Positions 39,718-48,354 of a DNA stretch of 64,000 nt are shown here, in pieces. The notes under the pieces are model-generated. The model was given only the letters and a program-made list of their open reading frames with translations, made no database searches and had not been told where the DNA came from. The translations under genes and the position numbers were made by a program. How positions within the stretch are numbered: position 1 is the stretch's first letter; every line of letters starts with the position of its first letter. Source of the stretch: Modestobacter sp. VKM Ac-2977 (GTDB lineage Bacteria; Actinomycetota; Actinomycetes; Mycobacteriales; Geodermatophilaceae); assembly GCF_026968045.1 (NCBI RefSeq), contig NZ_JAPVBQ010000003.1:590060-654059 (forward strand), read 5' to 3'.

Positions 39718-40128
39718 ATGCCCGGCGCCGCGCCGATCTCGGCGGAGGACCTGCGGGCGGCGCTCGCCCCCACGGCCGGCTGGCTGGCCGGGGAGGCCGA
39801 GCAGCCGCCCCGCGCGGTGCTGGGGGCTGCGGTGAAGACCTCGGCGCGCTGGCTGGCCCAGCACGTGCCCGGGCGCTCGGTCGAGCTGCGGGTGCCGCCG
39901 TTCGTGGCGGTGCAGTGCGTGCCCGGGCCGCGGCACACCCGCGGCACCCCGCCCAACGTGGTCGAGACCGACGCCGCCACCTGGCTGCGGCTGGCGACCG
40001 GCGCCCTGTCCTGGGCCGAGGCGGTGGGGGAGGGCAGGGTCAGCGCCAGCGGCAACCGCGCCGACCTCTCCGAGCACCTCCCGCTGCGCGCGGTCCGATC
40101 CGCCGGGCCACCCCTCCCGCCCTGTTGA
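39718..40128 (+). CDS. Sterol carrier (SCP2-like) family protein
   Basis: A 136-residue protein with the segment [43 protein letters not shown] that typifies the actinobacterial sterol carrier family protein found among pur genes. It may bind a lipid-like ligand; no enzymatic residues are evident. ATG 39718 is 45 bp past the purL stop codon with no good ribosome binding site, so translation may depend on purL. Function in this context unknown. Confidence 0.8.
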   Translation: MPGAAPISAEDLRAALAPTAGWLAGEAEQPPRAVLGAAVKTSARWLAQHVPGRSVELRVPPFVAVQCVPGPRHTRGTPPNVVETDAATWLRLATGALSWAEAVGEGRVSASGNRADLSEHLPLRAVRSAGPPLPPC

Positions 40129-40186
40129 TCATCGGCGAACGGCTGCCCGCCACGCCGGTGGGCGCCGCCGTCCGTCGATGGTCAAC
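40124..40186. repeat. Inverted repeat with 11-bp arms at the 3-prime end of the SCP gene
   Basis: GTTGATCATCG (40124-40134, overlapping the stop codon) and CGATGGTCAAC (40176-40186) are inverted copies with one mismatch, 41 nt apart. REP-like or secondary terminator. Confidence 0.35.
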
Positions 40187-40211
40187 TGCGCTGGTGGGTG
40201 GCCCCTCGACG

Positions 40212-40248
40212 ACAGCGCCCCTCCTGCCGGTGGCAGGAGGGGCGCTGT
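40212..40248. terminator. Bidirectional terminator, perfect 17-bp stem
   Basis: Arms 40212-40228 and 40232-40248 around a GGT loop, between convergent genes. Confidence 0.85.
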
Positions 40249-40267
40249 GCTGCGTGGTGCGGGTGGA

Positions 40268-40417
40268 TCAGCCGCCGAAGAGCGCGCTGGCCGCCTTCAC
40301 CGTGTTGTACAGCCCGTAGGCGAGCGGGACGCCGACCAGGGCCCAGGCGAAGGCGACCAGGGCGGTCGGGGTGTGCGTGGTGGCCTTCTGGTCACCTGCG
40401 TGCTGGGGGGTGCTCAT
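40268..40417 (-). CDS. Small partner protein of the OFA-family transporter, 49 aa
   Basis: A 49-residue protein: a polar N-terminus (STPQHAGDQKATTHTP) and one transmembrane helix (LVAFAWALVGVPLAYGLYNTV). Its ATG overlaps the transporter stop codon (ATGA), indicating coupled translation. I recall proteins annotated as MFS transporter small subunit in this position next to OFA-family carriers. The role is presumably assembly or stability of the large transporter, but this is not shown by sequence. Confidence 0.75.
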   Translation of the reverse strand: MSTPQHAGDQKATTHTPTALVAFAWALVGVPLAYGLYNTVKAASALFGG

Positions 40418-41832
40418 CGCGAGAGGCTCCGATCTCCGGTGGTGGACGCCGTGGTGGGGGCGTCGGTGTTCTTCGGCTCGAACCACTTCTCGGCGACCGG
40501 CTTGATCATCAGGTTGGCGATGAAGCCGACGGCCAGCAGGCCGACCATGATGAACAGCGCCGGCCGGTAGTCACCGGCGGTGAGCTGACCCGGCGTGCCA
40601 CGGGCGTCGAGGACGCCGTTGATGATCAGCGGGCCGGCGATGCCCGCGGCCGCCCAGGCGGTCAGCAGCCGGCCGTGGATGGCGCCGACCTGGTAGGTCC
40701 CGAAGAGGTCCCGCAGGTAGGCCGGCACCGTGGCGAAGCCACCGCCGTAGAACGAGATGATGATCGCCGCGAGGATCACGAAGACCCAGGTGGCGGTGCT
40801 GCCGACGGTGGCCAGCAGGACGTACAGCACCAGGCCGACACCCAGGTACACCATGTAGATCGGCTTGCGGCCGATGTAGTCCGACGTCGTGGACCACACG
40901 AAGCGGCCGGCCATGTTGAACAGCGAGAGCAGACCGACGAAGCCGGCGGCCGTCGCGGCGACGACCGTGGAGGTCTCACCGTTGCGGAAGAAGTCCTGGA
41001 TCATCGGGGCGGCCTGCTCGAGGATGCCGATGCCGGCGGTGACGTTGCAGAACAGCACCGTCCACAGCAGCCAGAACTGCGGGGTCTTGATGGCGTTGTT
41101 GGCGGAGACGTTCTCCGTCGTCACCAGGGACTTGGCCTTGACCGCGGACGGGTCGAAGCCGTCGGGGCGCCAGTCGGGTGCCGGGACCCGGACGATGAAC
41201 GCGCCGAACATCATGAAGACCAGGTAGACCAGGCCCAGGGTGACGAACAGCTGGGCGACGGCCGCACCCGTCGGCGTGGTGCCGACGGTGCCGTCGTAGG
41301 TCGGGTCGTACCAGTTCATCAGCTGGCGGGACAGCGGCGAGGCGATGAGCGCGCCACCACCGAAGCCCATGATCGCCATGCCGGTGGCCAGGCCCGGCCG
41401 GTCCGGGAACCACTTGATCAGCGTGGAGACCGGGGAGATGTAGCCGATGCCCAGCCCGATGCCGCCGAGGACGCCGTAACCGAGGTAGACCAGCCACAGC
41501 TGCTCGGTGGAGATGCCGAGGGCGCCCACCAGGAAGCCGGCGGACCAGAAGCACGCGGCGGTGAACATGGCCGCGCGCGGGCCGTTCTTGTCCACCCAGG
41601 TGCCGAAGACGGCGGCGGAGAGGCCGAGCATGACGATGGCGATCGAGAAGATGATGCCGATCGCGGTCAGGCTGGACTCGAAGTGCGAGACGAGCGCGGC
41701 CTTGTAGACGCTGGTCGCGTAGGCCTGGCCGATGCACAGGTGCACGGCGAGCGCGGCGGGCGGGATGAGCCACCGGTTGAAACCCGGGCGAGCGATGATG
41801 CGCTCCCGGGCCAGGAAGCTGGGTACTGCCAC
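40414..41832 (-). CDS. OFA-family MFS transporter (oxalate/formate antiporter family)
   Basis: A 472-residue membrane protein with 12 predicted helices. The motif GQAYATSVYKAAL near 40 and GYGVLGGIGLGIGYISPVSTLIKWFPDRPGLATG (about 117-151) are typical of the OFA family, whose known member exchanges oxalate and formate. The GTG start at 41832 follows GGAGGT. Co-transcribed with the 49-residue protein; divergent from the mycothiol-dependent formaldehyde dehydrogenase. Formate or another short monocarboxylate is a reasonable substrate guess because of that neighbour. Confidence 0.88.
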   Translation of the reverse strand: MAVPSFLARERIIARPGFNRWLIPPAALAVHLCIGQAYATSVYKAALVSHFESSLTAIGIIFSIAIVMLGLSAAVFGTWVDKNGPRAAMFTAACFWSAGFLVGALGISTEQLWLVYLGYGVLGGIGLGIGYISPVSTLIKWFPDRPGLATGMAIMGFGGGALIASPLSRQLMNWYDPTYDGTVGTTPTGAAVAQLFVTLGLVYLVFMMFGAFIVRVPAPDWRPDGFDPSAVKAKSLVTTENVSANNAIKTPQFWLLWTVLFCNVTAGIGILEQAAPMIQDFFRNGETSTVVAATAAGFVGLLSLFNMAGRFVWSTTSDYIGRKPIYMVYLGVGLVLYVLLATVGSTATWVFVILAAIIISFYGGGFATVPAYLRDLFGTYQVGAIHGRLLTAWAAAGIAGPLIINGVLDARGTPGQLTAGDYRPALFIMVGLLAVGFIANLMIKPVAEKWFEPKNTDAPTTASTTGDRSLSR

Positions 41833-41996
41833 GGAACGACCTCCGAGGAACGGGAACGGCGCGCCCGGCCGGGCGCAACCCGATCGTGGTCTGTCCACAG
41901 GTGTGACACAGATCCCGCGACCGCAGCGCACCGTACGACGGTGTGACGATCCCGGCTGCACGGCGGCCCCCTCCAGGGTGAGGCCGAGACCAATTC

Positions 41997-42010
41997 GTTG
42001 CACGCGCAAC
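41997..42010. promoter_or_regulatory. GTTGC-N4-GCAAC palindrome between the OFA and mscR genes
   Basis: GTTGCACGCGCAAC, midway in a 240-bp divergent region. Its arms match the repeat at 10388-10402. Candidate operator. Confidence 0.35.
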
Positions 42011-42060
42011 CGTCGTTTCCACGGTGCGGGAGCGGGGCGCGGACCGGCGGCGTCGTTCCC

Positions 42061-42066
42061 TAGGCT
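42061..42066 (+). promoter_or_regulatory. -10 box of leaderless mscR transcript
   Basis: TAGGCT, 6 nt, then ATG 42073. Confidence 0.5.
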
Positions 42067-42072
42067 GGCGAC

Positions 42073-43173
42073 ATGCCGTACGAGGTCAAGGGCGTCGTCG
42101 CCCTGAGCAAGGGTGCTCCGGTCACCATCGAGACGATCATCGTCCCCGACCCGGGGCCGGGTGAGGCGGTGGTCGACGTCCAGGCGTGCGGGGTCTGCCA
42201 CACCGATCTGCACTACCGGGAGGGCGGGATCAACGACGAGTTCCCGTTCCTGCTGGGCCACGAGGCGGCCGGCGTGGTCTCCGCGGTCGGCGAGGGCGTC
42301 ACGAACGTGGCCGTCGGCGACTACGTGGTGCTGAACTGGCGCGCGGTGTGCGGGGAGTGCCGGGCCTGCGCCAAGGGCAAGCCCTGGTACTGCTTCAACA
42401 CCCACAACGCCGCGCAGAAGATGACGCTGGCCGACGGCACCGAGCTCTCCCCGGCGCTGGGGATCGGCGCGTTCGCCGAGAAGACGCTGGTCCACTCCGG
42501 GCAGTGCACGAAGGTCGATCCGGCGGCGAAGCCGACCGCGGCCGGGCTGCTGGGCTGCGGCGTGATGGCCGGCGTGGGTGCGGCGATCAACACCGGCGGG
42601 GTCGGCCGCGGCGACTCGGTCGCCGTCTTCGGCTGCGGTGGCGTCGGTGACGCCGCGATCGCCGGCTCCCGGCTGGCCGGTGCGGGCACGATCATCGCCG
42701 TCGACATCGACGACAAGAAGCTCGAGTGGGCCAAGGGCATGGGTGCCACGCACACGGTCAACTCCGCCGAGACCGACGCGGTCGAGGCCATCAAGGCGCT
42801 CACCGGCGGGTTCGGGGTCGACGTCGCGATCGACGCCGTCGGGCACCCGGCGGTCTACGAGCAGGCGTTCAACGCCCGCGACCTGGCCGGCACCGTCGTC
42901 CTGGTCGGCGTGCCGAACCCGACGATGACGATCGAGCTGCCGCTGATCGAGGTCTTCGGCCGCGGTGGCGCGCTCAAGTCCTCCTGGTACGGCGACTGCC
43001 TGCCCAGCAGGGACTTCCCGATGCTGATCGACCTGTACCTGCAGGGCCGGTTCGACCTGGACGCCTTCGTCAGCGAGACGATCGGCCTGGAGGACGTCGA
43101 GTCGGCCTTCGACAAGATGCACGCCGGTGAGGTGCTGCGCTCCGTGGTCGTGTTCGAGGGGGCCGGCCAGTGA
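42073..43173 (+). CDS. mscR: S-(hydroxymethyl)mycothiol dehydrogenase
   Basis: NAD-dependent oxidation of the formaldehyde-mycothiol adduct, the actinobacterial counterpart of glutathione-dependent formaldehyde dehydrogenase. 366 residues, medium-chain zinc dehydrogenase: catalytic zinc ligands Cys39 (ACGVCHTD) and His63 (LLGHEAAG), structural zinc cysteines 93, 96, 99 and 107, and NAD fold [17 protein letters not shown]. The stretch [16 protein letters not shown] is typical of the mycothiol subgroup. It overlaps the following hydrolase gene by GTGA. It implies that the host makes mycothiol. Confidence 0.92.
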   Translation: MPYEVKGVVALSKGAPVTIETIIVPDPGPGEAVVDVQACGVCHTDLHYREGGINDEFPFLLGHEAAGVVSAVGEGVTNVAVGDYVVLNWRAVCGECRACAKGKPWYCFNTHNAAQKMTLADGTELSPALGIGAFAEKTLVHSGQCTKVDPAAKPTAAGLLGCGVMAGVGAAINTGGVGRGDSVAVFGCGGVGDAAIAGSRLAGAGTIIAVDIDDKKLEWAKGMGATHTVNSAETDAVEAIKALTGGFGVDVAIDAVGHPAVYEQAFNARDLAGTVVLVGVPNPTMTIELPLIEVFGRGGALKSSWYGDCLPSRDFPMLIDLYLQGRFDLDAFVSETIGLEDVESAFDKMHAGEVLRSVVVFEGAGQ

Positions 43174-43778
43174 GGGCCCGGGTCGAGCAGGCCGTCGTCA
43201 GCGGGGTCTTCAGCCTCGACGGGCAGGACTTCGACGTCGACAACAACGTCTGGTTGGTCGGGGACGACGACGAGGTGCTCGTCATCGACGCGCCGCACGA
43301 CGCCGCCCCCATCGTCGAGGCGATCGGCGGCCGCCGGGTGACCGGGATCGTGCTCACCCACGGGCACAACGACCACATCACCGCGGCGGTCGCCCTGCGC
43401 GCGGCCACCGGGGCACCGATCTGGCTCAACCCCGCGGACCGGATGCTCTGGGACGTCGTCCACCCCGATGCCGAGCCCGACCACGACCTGGTCGAGGGCA
43501 CCCGGTTCGGCGTGGGCGACGTGCAGCTGCACGCGCTGCACACCCCCGGGCACTCCCCGGGCAGCACCTGCCTGCACGCGCCCGACCTGCGCACCGTCTT
43601 CACCGGCGACACGCTGTTCTGCGGTGGTCCCGGGGCCACCGGGCGGTCGTTCAGCGACAAGCCGACGATCCTGCGGTCCATCACCGACCGGCTGATGACG
43701 CTGCACGGTGACACGGTGGTCAGGACCGGTCACGGCGACGACACCACGATCAACGCCGAGCTGGGCAACATCGCCTAG
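43170..43778 (+). CDS. MBL-fold metallo-hydrolase coupled to mscR
   Basis: A 202-residue glyoxalase II-like protein with the metal motif [11 protein letters not shown] (about 65-75), HTPGHSPGS and [12 protein letters not shown] at the end. The translation start overlaps the mscR stop codon. The pairing suggests hydrolysis of S-formylmycothiol to formate and mycothiol, completing formaldehyde detoxification; that activity is inferred from position, as in other actinobacteria with this gene pair. Confidence 0.85.
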   Translation: MRARVEQAVVSGVFSLDGQDFDVDNNVWLVGDDDEVLVIDAPHDAAPIVEAIGGRRVTGIVLTHGHNDHITAAVALRAATGAPIWLNPADRMLWDVVHPDAEPDHDLVEGTRFGVGDVQLHALHTPGHSPGSTCLHAPDLRTVFTGDTLFCGGPGATGRSFSDKPTILRSITDRLMTLHGDTVVRTGHGDDTTINAELGNIA

Positions 43779-43787
43779 TCGGTCCCC

Positions 43788-43833
43788 CGTCGTCCCCTCC
43801 CGAGTGAGCGGTCCCACCCGGGAGGGGACGACG
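43788..43833. terminator. Perfect 15-bp hairpin between the mscR operon and purF
   Basis: CGTCGTCCCCTCCCG (43788-43802) and its exact complement (43819-43833) with a 16-nt loop. It ends 20 nt before purF and just before the purF -10 box, so it insulates purF from read-through. Confidence 0.8.
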
Positions 43834-43840
43834 AAGCCGG

Positions 43841-43846
43841 TACGCT
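43841..43846 (+). promoter_or_regulatory. -10 box of leaderless purF transcript
   Basis: TACGCT, 7 nt, then GTG 43854, with the upstream terminator hairpin occupying the -35 region. Confidence 0.5.
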
Positions 43847-43853
43847 CGCACCC

Positions 43854-45413
43854 GTGCCTCGCGGTGATGGACGGCTGACGCACGACCTCGATCCCCAGGA
43901 CCCCGGTCCCCAGGACGCCTGTGGCGTCTTCGGGGTCTGGGCGCCGGGGGAGGAGGTCGCCAAGCTGACCTACTTCGGCCTGTACGCCCTCCAGCACCGC
44001 GGTCAGGAGGCGGCCGGGATCGCGGTGTCCGACGGCTCCTCCGTCGTGGTCTACAAGGACCTAGGCCTGGTCAGCCAGGTGTTCGACGAGCCGACGCTGG
44101 GCAGCCTCCGCGGTCACATCGCCGTCGGTCACGCCCGGTACTCCACCACCGGGGCCTCCACCTGGGAGAACGCCCAGCCGACGTTCCGCACCACCGGGGC
44201 GGGCACCGGTCTGGCGCTGTGTCACAACGGCAACCTGGTGAACACCGCCGAGCTGGCCAGCGCCGCGGCCGACGAGGGTGTGGCCGGGGCGTTCGTCGCC
44301 ACCAACGACTCCGACCTGGTCACCTCGCTGATCGCGGCCAAGCCCGACATGTCGGTCGAGGCGGCGGCGATGGAGGTGCTCCCGCGCCTGCGGGGGGCGT
44401 TCAGCTTCACCTTCATGGACGAGGACACCCTCTACGCCGCGCGTGACCCGCAGGGCGTGCGACCGCTGGTCCTCGGCCGGCTGGAGCGCGGCTGGGTCGT
44501 CGCCAGCGAGACGGCGGCGCTGGACATCTGCGGCGCCTCCTTCGTCCGCGAGGTCGAGCCCGGTGAGCTGATCGCCATCGACGAGGACGGGCTGCGCAGC
44601 CAGCACTTCGCCCCCTCGGACCCCAAGGGCTGCGTCTTCGAGTACGTCTACCTCGCCCGGCCGGACACCACGATCTCCGGCCGCGGCGTGCACGCCGCCC
44701 GAGTCGAGATCGGCCGCCGGCTGGCCAAGGAGCACCCGGTCGAGGCCGACCTGGTCATCCCGGTGCCCGAGTCCGGCACGCCGGCCGCGGTCGGGTACGC
44801 CGAGGCCTCCGGGATCCCCTACGGCCTCGGCCTGGTCAAGAACTCCTACGTCGGGCGCACCTTCATCCAGCCCAGCCAGACGATCCGGCAGCTGGGCATC
44901 CGGCTGAAGCTGAACCCGCTGCGCGACGTCATCCGGGGCAAGCGCCTGGTGGTCGTCGACGACTCGATCGTGCGCGGCAACACCCAGCGGGCGCTGATCC
45001 GGATGCTCCGTGAGGCCGGCGCCCTCGAGGTGCACGTGCGGATCGCCTCCCCGCCGGTGAAGTGGCCGTGCTTCTACGGGATCGACTTCGCCAGCCGGGC
45101 CGAGCTGGTCGCGAACGGTCTGGACGTCGACGGCGTCCGGGCCTCGATCAACGCCGACTCGCTGGGGTACGTCTCCGAGCAGGGGCTGATCGCGGCCACC
45201 GAGCAGCCGGCCAACCGGCTGTGCACGGCCTGCTTCACCGGCGAGTACCCGATCGCGCTGGGCCAGCCGGAGGTGCTGGGCAAGCACCTCCTCGAGGGGA
45301 TCGGCCGCCGGGCGCTGACCGAGGAGGCCTCCGCGGTCACCGGGTGGACCGGCCAGCAGGCCGGCAGCCCGATGGTCCCCGGCGGTGCCGACGACGCGCT
45401 GAGCCGGCCGTGA
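43854..45413 (+). CDS. purF: Amidophosphoribosyltransferase
   Basis: First committed step of purine synthesis, PRPP plus glutamine to phosphoribosylamine. 519 residues: short propeptide, then nucleophile Cys23 (DACGVFGVWAPGEE) exposed after processing, glutaminase domain with HNGNLVN and NDSD, and phosphoribosyltransferase domain with the PRPP loop VVVDDSIVRGNT. C-terminal cysteines (CFYGIDF and LCTACFTGEYP) fit the Fe-S-bearing Bacillus-type enzyme. Overlaps purM by GTGA. Confidence 0.97.
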   Translation: MPRGDGRLTHDLDPQDPGPQDACGVFGVWAPGEEVAKLTYFGLYALQHRGQEAAGIAVSDGSSVVVYKDLGLVSQVFDEPTLGSLRGHIAVGHARYSTTGASTWENAQPTFRTTGAGTGLALCHNGNLVNTAELASAAADEGVAGAFVATNDSDLVTSLIAAKPDMSVEAAAMEVLPRLRGAFSFTFMDEDTLYAARDPQGVRPLVLGRLERGWVVASETAALDICGASFVREVEPGELIAIDEDGLRSQHFAPSDPKGCVFEYVYLARPDTTISGRGVHAARVEIGRRLAKEHPVEADLVIPVPESGTPAAVGYAEASGIPYGLGLVKNSYVGRTFIQPSQTIRQLGIRLKLNPLRDVIRGKRLVVVDDSIVRGNTQRALIRMLREAGALEVHVRIASPPVKWPCFYGIDFASRAELVANGLDVDGVRASINADSLGYVSEQGLIAATEQPANRLCTACFTGEYPIALGQPEVLGKHLLEGIGRRALTEEASAVTGWTGQQAGSPMVPGGADDALSRP

Positions 45414-46474
45414 CGGCCCATGAGGGCGAGCTGACCTACGCCGCCTCCGGCGTCGACATCGACGCCGGCGAGCGAGCGGTCACCCTGATGCGCGCCGCGG
45501 TGGAGAAGACCAACCGCCCGGAGGTCGTCGGCGGCCTGGGCGGGTTCGCCGGGCTGTTCGCCCTGGACACCGCCAAGTACCGCAAGCCGCTGCTCGCCTC
45601 CTCGACCGACGGGGTGGGCACCAAGATCGCGCTGGCCCGGGCCCTGGACCGGCACGACACCGTCGGGATCGACCTGGTCGCCATGGTCGTCGACGACCTG
45701 GTCGCCTGCGGTGCCGAGCCGCTGTTCCTGCAGGACTACGTCGCCTGCGGTCGGGTCGTGCCGGAGCGGATCGCCGCCATCGTGACCGGGATCGCCGAGG
45801 GCTGCACGCAGGCCGGTGCCGCGCTGGTCGGCGGGGAGACCGCCGAGCACGGAGACCTCATGGGTGCCGACGACTACGACCTGGCCGCCACCGCGGTCGG
45901 GGTCGTGGAGGCCGACGCCGTCCTCGGGCCGGAGCGGGTGCGCGCCGGTGACGTCATCGTCGCCATGGCCTCCTCCGGGCTGCACTCCAACGGCTACTCG
46001 CTGGTGCGCCGGGTCGTCGACCGGGCGGGGCTGGACCTGACCGGCACCCCGGCCGGCCTGGGGCGCCCGCTCGGGGACGAACTGCTCGAGCCCACCCGCA
46101 TCTACGCCCGCGACTGCCTGGCGCTGGTGGAGCAGCTGGGCGTGGAGACGGTGCACGCCTTCGCCCACATCACCGGTGGAGGCCTGGCCGGCAACACCGT
46201 CCGCGTCGTCCCGGCCGGGCTGGAGGCGGTGCTGGACCGGAGCACCTGGGCGCTGCCCGCGGTGGTGCGGCTGCTGGAGGAGCACGGCGTCCCCCGCGCG
46301 GAGTCCGAGCGGGCCTTCAACTGCGGCGTCGGCATGGTGGCCGCGGTCGCGCCCGAGCACGCCGACCGGGCGGTCGACCAGCTCCTCGCCCGCGGCGTCC
46401 CGGCCTGGGTCGCCGGCACGGTCGGGGCGCACGACGGAGAGGCCTCGGCGCGGCTGGTCAGCTCCTACCGCTGA
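45410..46474 (+). CDS. purM: Phosphoribosylformylglycinamidine cyclo-ligase
   Basis: Closes the imidazole ring to AIR with ATP. 354 residues: N-terminal TYAASGVDIDAGERAV, LLASSTDGVGTKI (about 60-72), GGETAEHGDLM and the C-terminal FNCGVGM. GTG 45410 lies within the purF stop codon, so purF and purM are translationally coupled. A 21-bp-stem terminator follows. Confidence 0.97.
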   Translation: MTAHEGELTYAASGVDIDAGERAVTLMRAAVEKTNRPEVVGGLGGFAGLFALDTAKYRKPLLASSTDGVGTKIALARALDRHDTVGIDLVAMVVDDLVACGAEPLFLQDYVACGRVVPERIAAIVTGIAEGCTQAGAALVGGETAEHGDLMGADDYDLAATAVGVVEADAVLGPERVRAGDVIVAMASSGLHSNGYSLVRRVVDRAGLDLTGTPAGLGRPLGDELLEPTRIYARDCLALVEQLGVETVHAFAHITGGGLAGNTVRVVPAGLEAVLDRSTWALPAVVRLLEEHGVPRAESERAFNCGVGMVAAVAPEHADRAVDQLLARGVPAWVAGTVGAHDGEASARLVSSYR

Positions 46475-46529
46475 CGGAGGGCCTCCGGCCCCACCGCGCG
46501 CGTGTGGCGGGACCTGCCGGGGGCAGGAC

Positions 46530-46575
46530 GCGCGGCGACACCGCTCCTCCCGGAGGAGGAGCGGTGTCGCCGCGC
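46530..46575. terminator. Bidirectional terminator, perfect 21-bp stem
   Basis: Arms 46530-46550 and 46555-46575 around a CGGA tetraloop, between the convergent purM and DUF3073 genes. The longest perfect hairpin noticed in the window. Confidence 0.9.
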
Positions 46576-46597
46576 TACAGAGGGCTGGGTCGCCGGT

Positions 46598-46813
46598 TCA
46601 GCGGCTGGCAGCCCAGTCGTCGTCTTCGTCGTCCTGCGACCAGCTCCCGACGTGCGTGTCGTCCTCGTCGTCGTCCTTCGGCCCCCGAGAGGGGAATGAC
46701 GACGGCTGTCCAGCCAGTTCGCGCTGGAGGGCAGTGAGGTCGGTGTTGGGTGAGCTGTACTTGAGCTCACGGGCCACGCGTGTCTGCTTGGCCTTCGCTC
46801 GGCCGCGCCCCAT
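46598..46813 (-). CDS. DUF3073 family protein
   Basis: A 71-residue actinobacterial protein: basic N-terminus MGRGRAKAKQTRVARELKYSS, PNTDLTALQRELAG, and a strongly acidic tail (DDDEDDTHVGSWSQDDEDDD). The charge split suggests nucleic acid or ribosome interaction, but function is unknown. Position next to purF-purM and a branched-chain amino acid dehydrogenase resembles the Streptomyces arrangement as I remember it. Confidence 0.9.
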   Translation of the reverse strand: MGRGRAKAKQTRVARELKYSSPNTDLTALQRELAGQPSSFPSRGPKDDDEDDTHVGSWSQDDEDDDWAASR

Positions 46814-47012
46814 GGCTCGACCCCCTCGTGACGGAGTGCGGGTCGTCTCCAGCACTGGGCTGGACGGCCCGTGTGGCGACCCCGACTGAGTGACTGTGTC
46901 CTTGGCCGAGCTTACGACACGGATCGGTCACGGGCACGCAGCCCACCCCCCGGCTGCCTCATCCGGAGGTGGATGTGACCGGTGTCTCACCCGATTCGGC
47001 TGCAGTGGCCGG

Positions 47013-48077
47013 TCATCGGGGCAGGCGGATGGTCGCCAGCCGCCCCACCGAGCTCATCCGCTCCTCGGCGAGTCGATCGGCGGCCACGGCCGGGGAGACG
47101 CCCTCGGCGTCGGCCGCGGCGAAGACCCGCAGGGCGACGTCGAAGATCGAGGTCGTCTTCGACTCGGCCCGGGGGAAGGAGAAGCCGTGCCGCTCGTCCT
47201 CGACCTGGATCACGCCGCCGGCGTTCACCAGGTAGTCGGGGGCGTAGAGGACGCCACGGCCGCGCAGCAGCTCGGCGGTGCCCGCGTGGGCCAGCTGGTT
47301 GTTCGCACCGCCACAGACGATCTCGGCGGGCAGCACGGCCACGGTCTCGTCGTCCAGGGCGCCACCGAGGGCGCAGGGGGCGTAGACGTCGTGCGGCGTG
47401 CGCACCAGGGTCGCGGTGTCGGCGACCGCCTGCACCGTGGAGTGCCGGGCCCGGACCCGGGCGACCGCGGCCGGGTCGACGTCGGTGACGACGACGGACG
47501 CGCCGTCGGCCACCAGCCGGTCGACCAGCCAGCTGCCCACCTTGCCCACCCCGGCGACGGCGACGGTGCGACCGGCCAGGGTCGGGGAGCCCCAGCGGTG
47601 CTGGGCCGCGGCGCGCATCCCCTGGAAGACGCCGAAGGCGGTGAGCACCGAGGAGTCGCCGCAGCCGCCGAAGGCCTCGGACCGGCCGTGGGCGAAGCGG
47701 GTCTCCCGGGCCACGACGTCCAGGTCGGCGTTGTAGGTGCCGACGTCGCAGGCAGTGAGGTAGCGCCCGCCGAGGCTCTCGACGAAGCGCCCGTAGGCGC
47801 GCAGGAGAGCCTCGGTCTTGTCGGTGTGCGGGTCGCCGATGATGACCGCCTTGCCGCCACCCAGGTCGAGGCCGGCCAGGCTGTTCTTGTAGGCCATCGC
47901 CTTCGACAGGGCGAGCGCGTCGGCCACCGCGGCCTCCTCGGAGGCGTAGGGGAAGAAGCGGGTGCCGCCCAGTGCCGGGCCGAGCGCGGTGGAGTAGACC
48001 GCGATCACCGCGCGCAGCCCCGACCCGGGGTCGGAGCAGAAGACGACCTGTTCGTGCCCGGAGCCCATCACGTCCAC
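47013..48077 (-). CDS. Leucine/valine dehydrogenase (Glu/Leu/Phe/Val dehydrogenase family)
   Basis: NAD-dependent oxidative deamination of branched-chain amino acids. 354 residues: [23 protein letters not shown] at the start, the catalytic region [28 protein letters not shown] (lysines of the active site), and the NAD fold [17 protein letters not shown] near 180. GTG 48077 is chosen because TAGGCT lies 7 nt upstream; ATG 48068 is an alternative. In Streptomyces valine dehydrogenase supplies acyl-CoA precursors; substrate preference here is not determinable. Confidence 0.9.
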   Translation of the reverse strand: MDVMGSGHEQVVFCSDPGSGLRAVIAVYSTALGPALGGTRFFPYASEEAAVADALALSKAMAYKNSLAGLDLGGGKAVIIGDPHTDKTEALLRAYGRFVESLGGRYLTACDVGTYNADLDVVARETRFAHGRSEAFGGCGDSSVLTAFGVFQGMRAAAQHRWGSPTLAGRTVAVAGVGKVGSWLVDRLVADGASVVVTDVDPAAVARVRARHSTVQAVADTATLVRTPHDVYAPCALGGALDDETVAVLPAEIVCGGANNQLAHAGTAELLRGRGVLYAPDYLVNAGGVIQVEDERHGFSFPRAESKTTSIFDVALRVFAAADAEGVSPAVAADRLAEERMSSVGRLATIRLPR

Positions 48078-48084
48078 GACCGGC

Positions 48085-48090
48085 AGCCTA
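48085..48090 (-). promoter_or_regulatory. -10 box of leaderless amino acid dehydrogenase transcript
   Basis: TAGGCT on the minus strand, 7 nt, then GTG 48077. Confidence 0.5.
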
Positions 48091-48120
48091 GGCAGCCGCA
48101 CGCCCGTCCGCCGCGTGCGC

Positions 48121-48138
48121 GCGCCCCCGCGGGGGCGC
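48121..48138. repeat. 18-bp GC palindrome in the divergent ABC/dehydrogenase gap
   Basis: GCGCCCCCGCGGGGGCGC is a perfect palindrome inside larger arms CCGTCCGC and GCGGACGG. It may terminate antisense transcripts or form a leader structure for the ABC operon. The rest of the 277-bp gap (48078-48354) shows only the dehydrogenase promoter and a ribosome binding site. Confidence 0.4.
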
Positions 48139-48354
48139 TGCTGCCGCTCCGCGGACGGTGCAACGGCAACGACCGGGTCTCGACGAGGAGGTCCGTGCCG
48201 TGTCCGCCCGCTGCGGCGGGCATGATCAGGGGTGGACCAGAGGCGCCGGCCGACCCCGGTGCCGCACACTCCTCCGGGGGCCCGAGTCGGGGCCGACCGG
48301 TGGAGGACACCAGCGGGGCATCGCAGCGCCGCCACACAGGAGGACACGCACACG

